A stretch of 53,542 nt of DNA from a virus, in IMG/VR virus record IMGVR_UViG_3300010354_000121, positions 1 through 53,542 of that record; one strand, 5' to 3'. Below are positions 10,201-19,470 of this stretch, in pieces. The stretch's first letter is position 1. Every line of letters begins with the position of its first letter. A model generated the notes under the pieces. The model did not search any database, was not told where the DNA came from, and saw nothing but the letters and a program-made list of their open reading frames with translations. Both the position numbers and the translations under genes were made by a program.

Positions 10201-13200
10201 GATTTAAGGCCGAGGGTTGCTCCTTATACATTAACAACTAAATCCCCTTTTGAATTTAATTCAAGGAATTTTTCCGGGGATGGTCAATATTCAAATTATG
10301 TTATTGTCCCTGATGAAACTCTTCTATTGACATATTCTTATTATCTTCCTAGGACTGATGTAGTATTTTTAGACCAAGACGGTAAATTTGAGGTGGTTCA
10401 AGGAACTCCAGATGATATTCCTCAATTACCAGAATTTAAGTCTAATTCATTTGATATTGCTATTGTAAATATTCCACCTTATGTTTATGATGTAAAAAAT
10501 ATTTTAGTGAATATGTCTGAACATAAGAGATATCGAATGGAAGATATCTCTTTATTAGAAGATAGAATCGAAAGAGTTGAAGAATTTACTGTTTTGTCCA
10601 GCCTGGAAAGTAAAACAGAAAACTTTAATATAACAGATGCTGAAACCGGTCTTAATAGATTCAAATCTGGTTTCTTTGTTGATGACTTTAAGAGTCATGC
10701 TTACCATGATCTACAAAATTTTAACTTTAAGGCATCTATTGATAAACAGAAAAAGATTTTAAGACCTCTACATTACACAACTTCAATTGATCTTCAACTT
10801 GGATCCGAGGCTATCGCAAACTTTACTGGCAGTTTTTCACCAAATGTTGATCAAAGTTTTGTAAATGATTTAGGGTCAAATGGAGTCAAAAAAACTGGAG
10901 ATCTAGTAACACTTAATTATAATGAAGTAGTTTACGACCAACAATTATTAGCAACAAAAACAGAAAGTGTTACTGCTTTTCTCGTTAGATATTGGTCTGG
11001 TCTTCTTAATTTAAATCCACCTTTAGATACTTGGGTGGACGAAAAAGCCACAACAACAAATAGCTTTAATGAAATAAGAACAACAGAAGATCCTCTTCCT
11101 GATGTTAATATCTTAATTGAAAATTCTGTAACAGAAAACCAAACTGTATTCAGGGATTCTCCCAATGCCCAAAGTGGTATCCAACCTTTTGATTGGCTAG
11201 AAAATGCGAGGAGAAGAATATCGGCTGGTGGTCAAATAGGTCTTGCTGGACGATCGGCCCAAAGCCGTAGGGCTCTTATTATAGGAAAAAACCGAAAAGG
11301 TGGAATTAGAACTTTAGAAATTGTTAATGGCAATACAATTAGAATTGATGGCATACACTGGACCACTGGAGATCTTTCACTTTTAAGTCAATACGTTCCA
11401 ACTGATGTTGCTCGACAATTTTTAACCAGAATGCGGGCCAATCCCTTAACTGGTTTAGGTGGATTTTTAGAATTTACTCCAAATAATATAAACACTGATA
11501 GTTCTTCCACTACAAGTACTCGAACAACAACAAATACTGTAACGACAATAACACCTGAAGCAATTGTCGAAACTATTGACAATTCTTCATCTTTATCAAA
11601 TTATACTGAACCAGTAAGATATCTAAGAAGTCGAAATATCGAATTTGACGCTATTGGCCTAAAACCAAGAACTAGATTTTATTCATTCTTCCAGGGCGTT
11701 AAAACAGATGATTATGTTATTCCTAAACTACTAGAAGTAGAAATGATATCTGGGTCATTTTCCGCTGGAGAAAGGGTGATCTCTGATCCAAATTTTGTTG
11801 ATAAAAAAATATCATTTAGGCTATGTACCCCAAATCATAAAGTAGGACCGCATAATAATCCAAGTGAGACTTTTGAATTTAATCCTTATACCCAGACTTC
11901 CTTTGAAACAAATTATTCACAAAGCTCTACTGTCTTAAATGTTGACACTAGATCATTAGAACTACAGACCGAAACCGATTTTTATGGTCAGGTTTCTCCT
12001 AATATGCGTCTCATCGGAACCTCATCGGGTGCCGTTGCTAGGGTCACCCGGATTAATTTACTATCAGATAATAGTGGAAGACTAATCGGGTCTCTTTATA
12101 TTCCTGATCCTAATATAATTGGGAACCCTAAATGGATAAATGGGGAAAATACCTTTACCCTAATTGATACAGCTGATCTAGATCAACTTAAATTAGTAGA
12201 ATTTCTACCAGACTCTAGAATTAATGAAAGTAGTGCCGAAACCGAATTTACTTCAAGTGGCATAACAAATATAACTGAGACCAATATTTTGACTACTAGG
12301 AATATCAGAATTATTCCACCTAGAAACATTAATACCACCACTATTAATAATGTAACGACCAATACATCTAGTAGTAGTCAACAAATAAGTCCTGGTGTAG
12401 TCAATATTCAACAACCATATGATCCACTGGCCCAGTCTTTCTATGTCTTTGAAGATACTGGAGTATTCTTGACTTCTGTTGAGGTTTTCTTTGAGACAAA
12501 AGATTCTAATAATATTCCAGTTACTCTTCAAATTAGACCTCTACTTGCTGGGGTTCCAAGTAATGTAGTTGTTCCATTTTCTGAAGTAACTCTTACACCA
12601 GATAAAGTAAATATTTCTGTTGATGGTTCGGTTTCTACTAAATTTACCTTTATTTCTCCTATTTTCCTTCAGGGTCCAAAACAACAAACTGTCAGACAAT
12701 CCCCTATTGCCAGCATCACCCAGGCCGAATATGCAATAGTTCTTCTTTCAAATAGCCCTAATTATAGAGTTTTTATAACTCAGCTGGGTCAAAATGATAT
12801 TGCCACTGGAGTTAAAGTCTCAAGTCAGCCAACTCTAGGAAGCATGTTTAAATCTCAAAATGGTAGTGTTTGGACACCTTCTCAACTAGAGGATCTAAAA
12901 TACAAAATTAACCGTGCCGACTTTGTTAATGAGGGTATCGTTAGATTTTTTAATCCAAAATTAGACATCGGAAACAAAAAAGTTTCTGTTACTGGTCCAA
13001 ATCAATTTGAATTCTTATCAAAGAAAATAATTGTTGGTCTAGGTTCAACTGGCTATTCACCCGATGTTGTTCCTGGCATAACTATTCAACAAGGTTCGGC
13101 AAGTGCAACATTAACCGGAATTGCTGGAAGCATAGCCGGGGCTGGTGTAACAATTAGCAATGTTGGTTTTGGTTATACTGATGGAACATTTACTGGGATT

Positions 13201-14925
13201 AATCTAAAAACTGAAACTGGATTTGGCATAGGTGCTGTTGCTACAGTTGTAGTCTTAAATAATGTAATAGATTCATTAAGTATTACAAATGGTGGTTCTG
13301 GTTATCTAGTAGGTGATTCGTTAACAATTCCACCAATTGGTCAAGGTGTAGGATTTGGTGGTAAATTGACTGTAACCAATATTGGTTCTCTTAATTCATT
13401 TGTTTTAGACGAGGTTCAGGGAACATTCTCAGTTGGAATAACAACAGTAAATTTTGTAAATTCTTCTGGAGTCTCAACTACAATTGGAGCCGGGGTAACA
13501 ATTTCTTCAATAACTGAGGATCAATTTTACGATGGTCTTCATATGAAAATTTACCAGCAAAATCATTGTATGCATTCTTTTGAAAATTATATGACCATTA
13601 GTAAGTTTAGACCGGCTAATAATGATTTAAATACAAGAATATCTTCAACGATTTCTTCTACTCAAACAACTCCAATCTCCGTAGTTTCTACTTCCGGTTT
13701 TGATACTTTTGAAGGGCTTAATGTAAGTGGGTCAAATCCTGGATATTTAATAATTGGGGAGGAAATTATTTCTTATACTGGAATTTCCGGTAATACCTTT
13801 ACTGGAATAACTAGGGGTATTGATGGGACATTACCTATTTCATATCAAAACAATACTAGAGTCTATAAGTATGAATTTAATGGAATTTCCCTAAGAAGAA
13901 TAAATAAAACTCACAATTTTGCAGAAGTTGATTCTGCAAATACTGGTCTATTTCCAATTGATCTTAATAGTTATTTTATAAAAATTGATACATCAGATAC
14001 TGATTTCTTGAATAACACAGTTGGCACTAATCGAGAAAATAATTTATACTTTAGAAAACATTTTCAAGGAGGTACTTCTGGGACAATTATTTCTAATAAT
14101 ATTCAATATGAATCAATTTCTCTTGATGTAGCTAATATTATCCCCGCAAAAACAAATATTTCCACAAAGATTAGGACTTTTACGGGAACAAGTGTTGGTG
14201 GTAATGAAAAATCCTTTGTTGATAGAGGATTTGAAAATATTACATTAGACACTCAAGTTTATTTTAATGAGCCAAAATTAATTTGTTCTAGGGTTAATGA
14301 AGAGAAGTTTATATCATCTTCTCCTGGAAATAAGTCTCTGACATTTGAAATGCTTATGACCACAAGCGACTCAAGGGTATCCCCTGTCATTGATACAGTT
14401 AATGCTGCAGTCACTTTATACTCAAACCTTATTAATAACCCGAATGGAGTTGGAGAAGACTCTAATTATAGTTTAGATACTAGTGTAAGAAGTATTAATA
14501 ATGATAAGCACAATTTTGTTTATTTGTCAAAACCCGTAAGATTAAAAATTCCAGCAAATGCTATTAAGGTTATCCTTAGTGCAAGCCGAAATGACCTAAA
14601 TGATATCAGGGTCCTTTATCAGATCTTTAGAGATGATGAATCCAATACCGAACCATCATTTAATCTGTTCCCCGGTTATTCAAACTATCAAGTAGATGGA
14701 TCGGGAATTAAGAGGGTTATTGATCTCTCCAAAAATGATGGATCTGCTGACTCTTTTGTTAAAGAAACATCTGATAGAGCATTCAAGGATTATGAGTATT
14801 CCATTGATGATCTTCCTGATTTTAGTGCTTTCGCAATAAAAATTGTGGGTGCAAGTAACAATCAGGCAACCCCTCCTTTAATTAAGGAACTAAGAGCCAT
14901 TGCAACAGTCAAACCTAGGATCTAA
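7204..14925 (+). CDS. Giant DUF4815-type virion structural protein (baseplate/tail)
   Basis: This is a 2573-residue protein. Its N-terminus (MPQETNLNVFPYFDDF, then YPVQARELNNLQSILQNQ) is the DUF4815-type start found next to gp8 in T4-like cyanophages. Around residue 1740 it has a YDPLAQSFYVFEDTGVFLTSV segment typical of the family. Later parts contain VGFGYT and GGSGYL beta motifs (near residues 1985-2035) and an IIGEEIISYTG...TRGIDGT segment like those in gp15. No enzymatic motif is seen. It sits directly after gp8 and before a small coiled-coil gene and gp13. It is probably a long baseplate-associated fibre or wedge protein; which T4 gene it replaces is not clear from sequence alone. Confidence 0.8.
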   Translation: MPQETNLNVFPYFDDFNSDKNYYKVLFKPEYPVQARELNNLQSILQNQVEQFGNHIFKEGSVVIPGQLSIDNPFYAVEIEPEFNNIPISAYFNQILGKTIRGLISGVSATVVYVLDKQFSERNNYTLYVQYLESGGQDFSNKVFFDGETIITESVITYSGITIQAGQSICNTIAENSTSSGSSVNIAPGIYFVRGTFAKVNQQRILLDQYGTSPNYKVGFNVIERIVSSVEDETLFDNSQGFSNYAAPGADRFQIELELKKYGLNESPDNFIEILRIINGTTQFLQKDPQYSLIRDELARRTAETNGDYYVKPFTLFVRDCLNDRVLNNGIYFEDQKTVNGNTPNEETMVYEIGPGKAYVNGYDVEIISPKLLEVPKTRSTKTIEDQLIPYNAGKLIQLNNVTGVPYIGLGTDATVSLMDSRIGINSTVAAGTTIGVARVYDYVPESAYVNDTSILDLRLFDIQTFSKITLTTEITQATPAHIKGERSNASGYLYQSVSNSKDLVLYQVSGEFSQNEPISINGISNGRLISNVTDYSASDVKSIYSSTFNADVVLNNKILIAPVGSQFNITKGSGGISTVTSNLDNNFVGKIQPNDIISYSNPDAQSIIYNKVGAVAADGTSFTLTGITTVSGICDGRLPNSNLTVTNLVKVSGNIFSRDSSLLTKLNRSNVSSISLDNAEIKQRRIFTNQTITASSISLSITDDDVFFDTFDEDKYLIVYSNGIIEPLRRDKFQFVGNTGKQIKFNGLSQPNGITATVIATVKNVRPNSKTKILNKTTKLTIVNSKLTASGVGTTTLNDGLTFSNVYGTRVQDEEISLNVPDVLRVIAVYESSSTSDPSLPVIQFSSFSGPTNSNQDLFVGEQITGKTSGAVGLIVNRIDSDKVEYVYLNNSTFSENEVIKSKESNIEASIISVSLGDANVTQNFVFDDGQRDSILDYSRIIRKKNVSEPTRKLTVVFQNYVINSNDDGEFVSVNSYKSEDYKHDIPYFNKERLSDYIDLRPRVAPYTLTTKSPFEFNSRNFSGDGQYSNYVIVPDETLLLTYSYYLPRTDVVFLDQDGKFEVVQGTPDDIPQLPEFKSNSFDIAIVNIPPYVYDVKNILVNMSEHKRYRMEDISLLEDRIERVEEFTVLSSLESKTENFNITDAETGLNRFKSGFFVDDFKSHAYHDLQNFNFKASIDKQKKILRPLHYTTSIDLQLGSEAIANFTGSFSPNVDQSFVNDLGSNGVKKTGDLVTLNYNEVVYDQQLLATKTESVTAFLVRYWSGLLNLNPPLDTWVDEKATTTNSFNEIRTTEDPLPDVNILIENSVTENQTVFRDSPNAQSGIQPFDWLENARRRISAGGQIGLAGRSAQSRRALIIGKNRKGGIRTLEIVNGNTIRIDGIHWTTGDLSLLSQYVPTDVARQFLTRMRANPLTGLGGFLEFTPNNINTDSSSTTSTRTTTNTVTTITPEAIVETIDNSSSLSNYTEPVRYLRSRNIEFDAIGLKPRTRFYSFFQGVKTDDYVIPKLLEVEMISGSFSAGERVISDPNFVDKKISFRLCTPNHKVGPHNNPSETFEFNPYTQTSFETNYSQSSTVLNVDTRSLELQTETDFYGQVSPNMRLIGTSSGAVARVTRINLLSDNSGRLIGSLYIPDPNIIGNPKWINGENTFTLIDTADLDQLKLVEFLPDSRINESSAETEFTSSGITNITETNILTTRNIRIIPPRNINTTTINNVTTNTSSSSQQISPGVVNIQQPYDPLAQSFYVFEDTGVFLTSVEVFFETKDSNNIPVTLQIRPLLAGVPSNVVVPFSEVTLTPDKVNISVDGSVSTKFTFISPIFLQGPKQQTVRQSPIASITQAEYAIVLLSNSPNYRVFITQLGQNDIATGVKVSSQPTLGSMFKSQNGSVWTPSQLEDLKYKINRADFVNEGIVRFFNPKLDIGNKKVSVTGPNQFEFLSKKIIVGLGSTGYSPDVVPGITIQQGSASATLTGIAGSIAGAGVTISNVGFGYTDGTFTGINLKTETGFGIGAVATVVVLNNVIDSLSITNGGSGYLVGDSLTIPPIGQGVGFGGKLTVTNIGSLNSFVLDEVQGTFSVGITTVNFVNSSGVSTTIGAGVTISSITEDQFYDGLHMKIYQQNHCMHSFENYMTISKFRPANNDLNTRISSTISSTQTTPISVVSTSGFDTFEGLNVSGSNPGYLIIGEEIISYTGISGNTFTGITRGIDGTLPISYQNNTRVYKYEFNGISLRRINKTHNFAEVDSANTGLFPIDLNSYFIKIDTSDTDFLNNTVGTNRENNLYFRKHFQGGTSGTIISNNIQYESISLDVANIIPAKTNISTKIRTFTGTSVGGNEKSFVDRGFENITLDTQVYFNEPKLICSRVNEEKFISSSPGNKSLTFEMLMTTSDSRVSPVIDTVNAAVTLYSNLINNPNGVGEDSNYSLDTSVRSINNDKHNFVYLSKPVRLKIPANAIKVILSASRNDLNDIRVLYQIFRDDESNTEPSFNLFPGYSNYQVDGSGIKRVIDLSKNDGSADSFVKETSDRAFKDYEYSIDDLPDFSAFAIKIVGASNNQATPPLIKELRAIATVKPRI

Positions 14926-14927
14926 TC

Positions 14928-15149
14928 ATGTCTTATTTAAAAGTAAAAGATAGTGATCATCTTTTAAGAGATCTCAGTTCAAATGGAATCATCAATACTG
15001 ATGATGTGGAATATAAAAATTATGTAAATAATTACATAAGAAAAATAAATTCAAAAGTAAAAATGGAAGAACTTCAACAAGAAGTTGATGAAATTAAGTC
15101 TAATGTTAAAGAAATAAAGGACCTTATTTTAAAACTATTAAATAGTTAA
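14928..15149 (+). CDS. Small coiled-coil protein upstream of gp13
   Basis: This 73-residue protein starts MSYLKVKDSDHLLRDLSSN and ends in a charged heptad-like region (residues 38-72) with regular L/I/V spacing, so a coiled coil is likely. Similar short ORFs occur between the DUF4815 gene and gp13 in T4-like cyanophages, as far as I recall; no function is assigned. It starts 2 nt after the preceding stop and is probably co-transcribed with it. Confidence 0.75.
   Translation: MSYLKVKDSDHLLRDLSSNGIINTDDVEYKNYVNNYIRKINSKVKMEELQQEVDEIKSNVKEIKDLILKLLNS
15138..15144 (+). promoter_or_regulatory. Possible late promoter variant (TTAAATA) for gp13
   Basis: TTAAATA differs from the CTAAATA consensus at one position, lies at the end of the preceding gene and 10 nt before the gp13 start. 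Position fits the other late promoters, but the mismatch keeps confidence low. Confidence 0.35.
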
Positions 15150-15154
15150 AAACA

Positions 15155-15973
15155 ATGGCAAAACCCTCCTCAAGGCAAGAACTAGTCGATTACTGCAAAA
15201 GAAAACTTGGCGCTCCGGTCTTAGAAATTAATGTGGCCGATGAGCAGATAGATGATTTGGTTGATGATGCTATTCAACTTTTTCAGGAAAGACATTTTGA
15301 TGGTGTGGCCCAGACATTTTTAAAATATGAAATAACCCAAGAAGATATTGACCGGGCCAGAGGTAGAACCGGAGAAGGCATTTCTTCAAAAGTTGGCATT
15401 GCAAAAACATATACTTATCAAGAAAATTCTAATTATATTGAAATTCCGGATCATGTGATCGGAATTAATAAAATTTTTAAATTATTTGGTGGTAATAGTC
15501 TTGGTTATGGTATGTTCAATTTTAAGTATCAACTACTACTAAATGATCTTTATTATTGGGGTTCTACGGACATTCTAACTTATTTTACTGTAAAGCGTTA
15601 TCTTGAGGATCTTGACTGGATTTTAAGTCCGGATATTATGGTGAGGTTTAATAAAAGAGACACTAAACTTTATATTGATATTGATTGGGCAACCGTTTCT
15701 CCTGGTAATATCCTTCTTATTGATTGTTATAGGGCCCTTGATCCAACAGATTCAACAAAAGTCTGGAACGATAGTTTTCTTAAACAATATCTAACGGCAC
15801 TTATTAAACGGCAGTGGGGTCAGAATCTTATTAAGTTTAGGGGAGTAAAACTTCCTGGTGGCGTCGAGTTAAATGGTCGGGAAATGTATGATGATGCCCA
15901 AAAAGAAATTGATATGCTTATGGAGCGTATGAGTTCCACATATGAGATGCCGACCTTCGACCTTATCGGATAA
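15155..15973 (+). CDS. 13: Neck protein gp13
   Basis: The 272-residue product is recognised as cyanophage-type gp13. It has MAKPSSRQELVDYCKRKLG at the start, ERHFDGV, a DHVIGINK region near residue 105, WGSTDILTYF, and KFRGVKLPGGVELNGREMY near residue 225. gp13 is a neck protein that, with gp14, completes the DNA-filled head so that tails can attach. It is followed 3 nt later by gene 14 and preceded by a possible late promoter. Confidence 0.9.
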   Translation: MAKPSSRQELVDYCKRKLGAPVLEINVADEQIDDLVDDAIQLFQERHFDGVAQTFLKYEITQEDIDRARGRTGEGISSKVGIAKTYTYQENSNYIEIPDHVIGINKIFKLFGGNSLGYGMFNFKYQLLLNDLYYWGSTDILTYFTVKRYLEDLDWILSPDIMVRFNKRDTKLYIDIDWATVSPGNILLIDCYRALDPTDSTKVWNDSFLKQYLTALIKRQWGQNLIKFRGVKLPGGVELNGREMYDDAQKEIDMLMERMSSTYEMPTFDLIG

Positions 15974-15976
15974 TTT

Positions 15977-17830
15977 ATGTTAAATCCATTCTTCCTCAAT
16001 GGATCCACCACAGAACAAAATCTTATAAATGACCTAGTAAAAGAGGCCATTCAAATTCATGGTGTAGATGTTTATTATCTTCCTAGAGAATACGTCACAA
16101 AAAGAACAGTAATAAGAGAAGTAATTGAGTCTAAATTTAGTAATGCCTTTCCTTTAGAGGCATATATCGATACTTATGAAGGGTATGAGGGAGCCGGGGT
16201 CCTTTTAAGTAAATTTGGTATTCAACCAAGTACTGATATTACTCTTATTATTTCAAAAGAAAGATATGAAACACATATTACTCCATTAATCAAAAATATC
16301 CCAAACATAAAACTTTCAGATAGACCGAAAGAAGGCGATCTAATTTGGTTTCCTTTAGGTGATCGTTTGTTTGAAATAAAATTTATTGAACATGAAATTC
16401 CTTTTTATCAATTACAAAAAACCTATGTTTATAATCTAAAATGTGAGTTATTTAGATATCAAGATGAGATTATTGCTACTAATATTGACTTTATTGATGA
16501 TAATACTAAGGATCAGGGTTATACCGAATTTTATAATATGCTTGCAAGGGGCGAACAGGCTTCTGCAATTACAAGTCTTGAAGATTGCGGAGTAAGATAT
16601 GTAACAGTAACAAAAAGAGGAGTATATTCATCTACACCAACTGTCAATTTCCCACAATCTCCGGAAGGTATAACTGCAACTGGAGTTGCAAGAATGATCT
16701 CTGGTATTGTTGATTTATGTGAACCAGATGAATCTAAATTAAGGGTTCAAGCAGTTGATATAATTAATCCCGGTTCTGGGTACTGTGGTGCGGTTATTGA
16801 CTCTTTTGATAAATCTTTAATTAGATTTAAAAAATATTTAATCCACGTTAATAATAATTCAGATCCTAATAAAACACAAAACTTACTTTTAAATTTGATA
16901 CACAATAATGGCGATATTATTGTCAATAATCAATATGGATTAGGCTATTCTCAAGTAAATTTGGGTAATTTTAGTGGCAGAATGGTTGATTCAAGAATAA
17001 ATCTTATTTTTTCGCCATTTGATGTTTCGTCTACTTATTCAATTAATAGTTTTTCTTTTGATATTAATGATTCTGATACAACAGTTGGCAATATTTCTTT
17101 AGGGGATGTAGTAAAAATTAATTCTTCTAATGTTTCTGGTGAAGAAAATAAAACTATAATAAAAATTCCTAATACAAAATCCGCAGCAAAAGTTTTAATT
17201 GTTTATTCGGATTTAATTAACAATAAATTTTATTCCGAAGAAATAAATTATATACAAGATGGGGTTGATATATTATATAATACATATGGAAGTTTAGATA
17301 TAAATAAACCATCTGGAATAGGGACTTATGCATTAACATATGATGGTCCTGATATTAATATTGAATTTTATCCAGACGAGAATACTGAATTTAATATAAA
17401 TGTTCTTTCTATTGAAATATCAGATTTATCTGCCACCTCGACAGGCACTTTGATTTTAAGTGGTAGTAGAATAGAATCTACTTATGTTGGAGTTAATTCC
17501 TCTGGCTCACCCCAAAAAACTCTAATTTATTCATATAATAATAATTTTAATTCTGGTTTACATCAAATATTAATTGAAACTGAAAGTAATAATAATATAA
17601 ATTATTCAGAGGTTTTAACCCTATTAAATAGTTCAAATAAATCTGTAAATTCAGTAGAATTTGGCAAGTTAAATCTTCGTGGTGAAATTGGCATAATAGA
17701 AACTGAGTATTTACCTTCAACTAATACATTAGAAATGTATTTTACCCCATATCAAGATATAGATTATCAGGTAAGAATATGTAGTATTTTGACTTCAACC
17801 AATAAAAGGTCAGAAATTTTATCAATATGA
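15977..17830 (+). CDS. 14: Neck protein gp14, N-terminal part fused to a duplicated beta-repeat module
   Basis: Residues 1-~272 are a cyanophage-type gp14: MLNPFFLNGSTTEQNLI, YLPREYVTKRTVIREVIESKF, AYIDTYEGYEGAG, DRPKEGDLIWFPLGDRLFEI, YVYNLKCELFRYQDE and an INPGSGYCGA beta motif. From about residue 275 to 617 the sequence switches to the module also found at 1397-2436, with three ~80-110-residue repeats. It ends in ATGA, where the next ORF restarts. The gp14 homology resumes in that next ORF. Normal gp14 in this phage group is one protein of roughly 300-400 residues, so this gene is interrupted. Whether the two parts reassemble in the neck is unknown. The fusion seems tolerated because both frames are intact and the module is diverged. 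Confidence 0.85.
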   Translation: MLNPFFLNGSTTEQNLINDLVKEAIQIHGVDVYYLPREYVTKRTVIREVIESKFSNAFPLEAYIDTYEGYEGAGVLLSKFGIQPSTDITLIISKERYETHITPLIKNIPNIKLSDRPKEGDLIWFPLGDRLFEIKFIEHEIPFYQLQKTYVYNLKCELFRYQDEIIATNIDFIDDNTKDQGYTEFYNMLARGEQASAITSLEDCGVRYVTVTKRGVYSSTPTVNFPQSPEGITATGVARMISGIVDLCEPDESKLRVQAVDIINPGSGYCGAVIDSFDKSLIRFKKYLIHVNNNSDPNKTQNLLLNLIHNNGDIIVNNQYGLGYSQVNLGNFSGRMVDSRINLIFSPFDVSSTYSINSFSFDINDSDTTVGNISLGDVVKINSSNVSGEENKTIIKIPNTKSAAKVLIVYSDLINNKFYSEEINYIQDGVDILYNTYGSLDINKPSGIGTYALTYDGPDINIEFYPDENTEFNINVLSIEISDLSATSTGTLILSGSRIESTYVGVNSSGSPQKTLIYSYNNNFNSGLHQILIETESNNNINYSEVLTLLNSSNKSVNSVEFGKLNLRGEIGIIETEYLPSTNTLEMYFTPYQDIDYQVRICSILTSTNKRSEILSI

Positions 17831-17865
17831 GTAATATTTCATTTTCATCTAATTATGCGGAATAT
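16823..17865 (+). repeat. Diverged duplicate module, copy 2 (inserted in gene 14)
   Basis: About 335 codons from IRFKKY to the stop, then ATGA and MSNISFSSNYAEY. It is the counterpart of 1397-2436, of nearly equal length and with the same stop/start overlap. The flanks on both sides belong to gp14, so this copy is the insert. Confidence 0.8.
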
Positions 17866-18465
17866 AATGATTATTCTAAGTTCTCTATTTCTTTTACTGG
17901 AGGAGATGGTTCTGGGGCAGAAGCTTTTCCTACAATAGGTGAAGGAATTATTGGAATAATAACAGTAACTAATGGTGGTTCTGGTTATTTATCGCCCCCA
18001 GAAATTTCTTTTGTTGGAGTTGCAGAATCATCAGCAAAAGCAGTATCTGTTATTTCTAATGGTTCGGTTTCTCAAATAAGAATTTTAGATGCTGGTTCTG
18101 GATATACAGAAGTTCCTCAAATAGTTATAGGTGCTCCTTATGTTTCTGGATTTGGTACATATATTTTTAATGAAGAGGTTGTAGGTAGTGCCTCTAGTAT
18201 GACTGCCAGAGTAAAAGACTGGAACACACAGACGCTAATACTACAGCTATCTAATATCTCTGGACCATTTATTCCAGGTGAATTAATTATTGGTCAGCAA
18301 TCTGGGGCTAGTTATCAGATTATTTCTGGAAATCGATTAACAACAATTGACGAGAAAATTGAAGACAGTATTGTTACTAATGGGTTTACTCAAAATGATG
18401 ATATTCAGATAGCTGCCAATGAAATACTTGACTTTAGTGAAAGAAACCCATTTGGAGTACCATAA
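17827..18465 (+). CDS. 14: Neck protein gp14, C-terminal part translated from an ATGA restart
   Basis: This 212-residue ORF begins MSNISFSSNYAEY, which belongs to the inserted module, and from about residue 24 (SISFTGGDGSG) continues gp14. Typical gp14 features follow: TVTNGGSGYLSPPEISF, DAGSGYTEVPQIVIG, GTYIFNEEVVGSASSMTARV, GPFIPGELIIGQQSGA and the C-terminal end DFSERNPFGVP. The start overlaps the stop of the upstream ORF by 4 nt in the -1 frame, so coupled reinitiation is the simplest route. No clear -1 slippery heptamer was found before the overlap. The end overlaps the gp15 start (TAATG). Confidence 0.8.
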   Translation: MSNISFSSNYAEYNDYSKFSISFTGGDGSGAEAFPTIGEGIIGIITVTNGGSGYLSPPEISFVGVAESSAKAVSVISNGSVSQIRILDAGSGYTEVPQIVIGAPYVSGFGTYIFNEEVVGSASSMTARVKDWNTQTLILQLSNISGPFIPGELIIGQQSGASYQIISGNRLTTIDEKIEDSIVTNGFTQNDDIQIAANEILDFSERNPFGVP

Positions 18466-19466
18466 TGTTTGAACATTTTTATTACGAGGCAATTAGAAAA
18501 ACTGTTATTGCCTTTGGAACACTTTTTAACAACATTTATATTAAACATAAAAATGATGAAGGAAACGTTGTATCAACCCAAAAGGTTCCTTTTGCCTATG
18601 GTCCTACTCAAAAATTCTTAGCCAGACTAGAACAATCACCTGATTTGAATAAACCAATTCAAATCACGACTCCTAGAATGTCCATGGAGATTATTGGACT
18701 TTCTTATGACTCTTCAAGAAAAGGCGGGACTATGAGAGCCTTTACTGCCACTGATGACAACAATAAACCAAGGAAGTCATACTTACCTGTTCCGTACAAC
18801 ATTAATTTTGAACTGAGTATTTTTACTAAGTTAGAGGATGATATGTTCCAAATAGTGGAACAAATTCTTCCTTATTTCCAGCCACATTATACAATAACTA
18901 TAACTCTTATTGAAGAAATTAATGAAAAAAGAGACATAAAATTTACTCTGGATAATGTTTCATTAAGCGATAATTATGAAGGAAATTTTGAACAAAGAAG
19001 AGCACTTATTTGGACATTAAAGTTTACGGCAAAAACTTATATGTTCTTACCAATTTCTGGGGCTTCTATTGAAAATAGTATTATCAACAAGGTCACTCTT
19101 GGGTTTGCGGCCGGGGAAAATTCAAATACCATAAACAACGATATTGACATCACTGTTACTCCAAAAGCGGCCAAAAATTATACTGGCACTGTTGTAACAA
19201 CTGTTAAACAAGATGCTAAGGCCGATGAAAAATTAATCTATGTCAATGACGCATCTAGTTTGTCACCTCAAAGCCTAATCCAAATTAATAACGAGACTCT
19301 TTATATTGAAACAGTAAATACTGATTCAATCAAGGTAATTAGAGGGATTTATGAAACTCAGGCCCAGTTACATGTTTCTGGTTCTGATGTATTAAATATA
19401 ACTACAGTGGATAATAATTTAATTCCACCAAATGATTTATTTGGTTTCATAAGTACATTTACATAA
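18465..19466 (+). CDS. 15: Tail completion and sheath stabiliser gp15
   Basis: The 333-residue product has the gp15 signature of cyanophages: MFEHFYYEAIRKTV, FGTLFNNIYIKHKND, PFAYGPTQKFLARLEQ, PRMSMEIIGLSYD, LPVPYNINFELSIFTKLEDD, QIVEQILPYFQP, DNYEGNFEQRRALIWTLKFTAKTY. gp15 caps the tail tube and sheath and joins tail to head. The last ~110 residues form an extra domain with LIQINNETLYIETVN and RGIYETQAQLH, which resembles segments in the large structural ORFs at 2398 and 7204. The start shares one base with the gp14 stop. Confidence 0.9.
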   Translation: MFEHFYYEAIRKTVIAFGTLFNNIYIKHKNDEGNVVSTQKVPFAYGPTQKFLARLEQSPDLNKPIQITTPRMSMEIIGLSYDSSRKGGTMRAFTATDDNNKPRKSYLPVPYNINFELSIFTKLEDDMFQIVEQILPYFQPHYTITITLIEEINEKRDIKFTLDNVSLSDNYEGNFEQRRALIWTLKFTAKTYMFLPISGASIENSIINKVTLGFAAGENSNTINNDIDITVTPKAAKNYTGTVVTTVKQDAKADEKLIYVNDASSLSPQSLIQINNETLYIETVNTDSIKVIRGIYETQAQLHVSGSDVLNITTVDNNLIPPNDLFGFISTFT

Positions 19467-19470
19467 TACC

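Noticed and set aside
17820-17835. Split of gene 14 as a sequencing error
   Set aside because: The ORF switch carries ~335 inserted codons and an identical ATGA junction exists in another gene, so a one-base error does not explain it.
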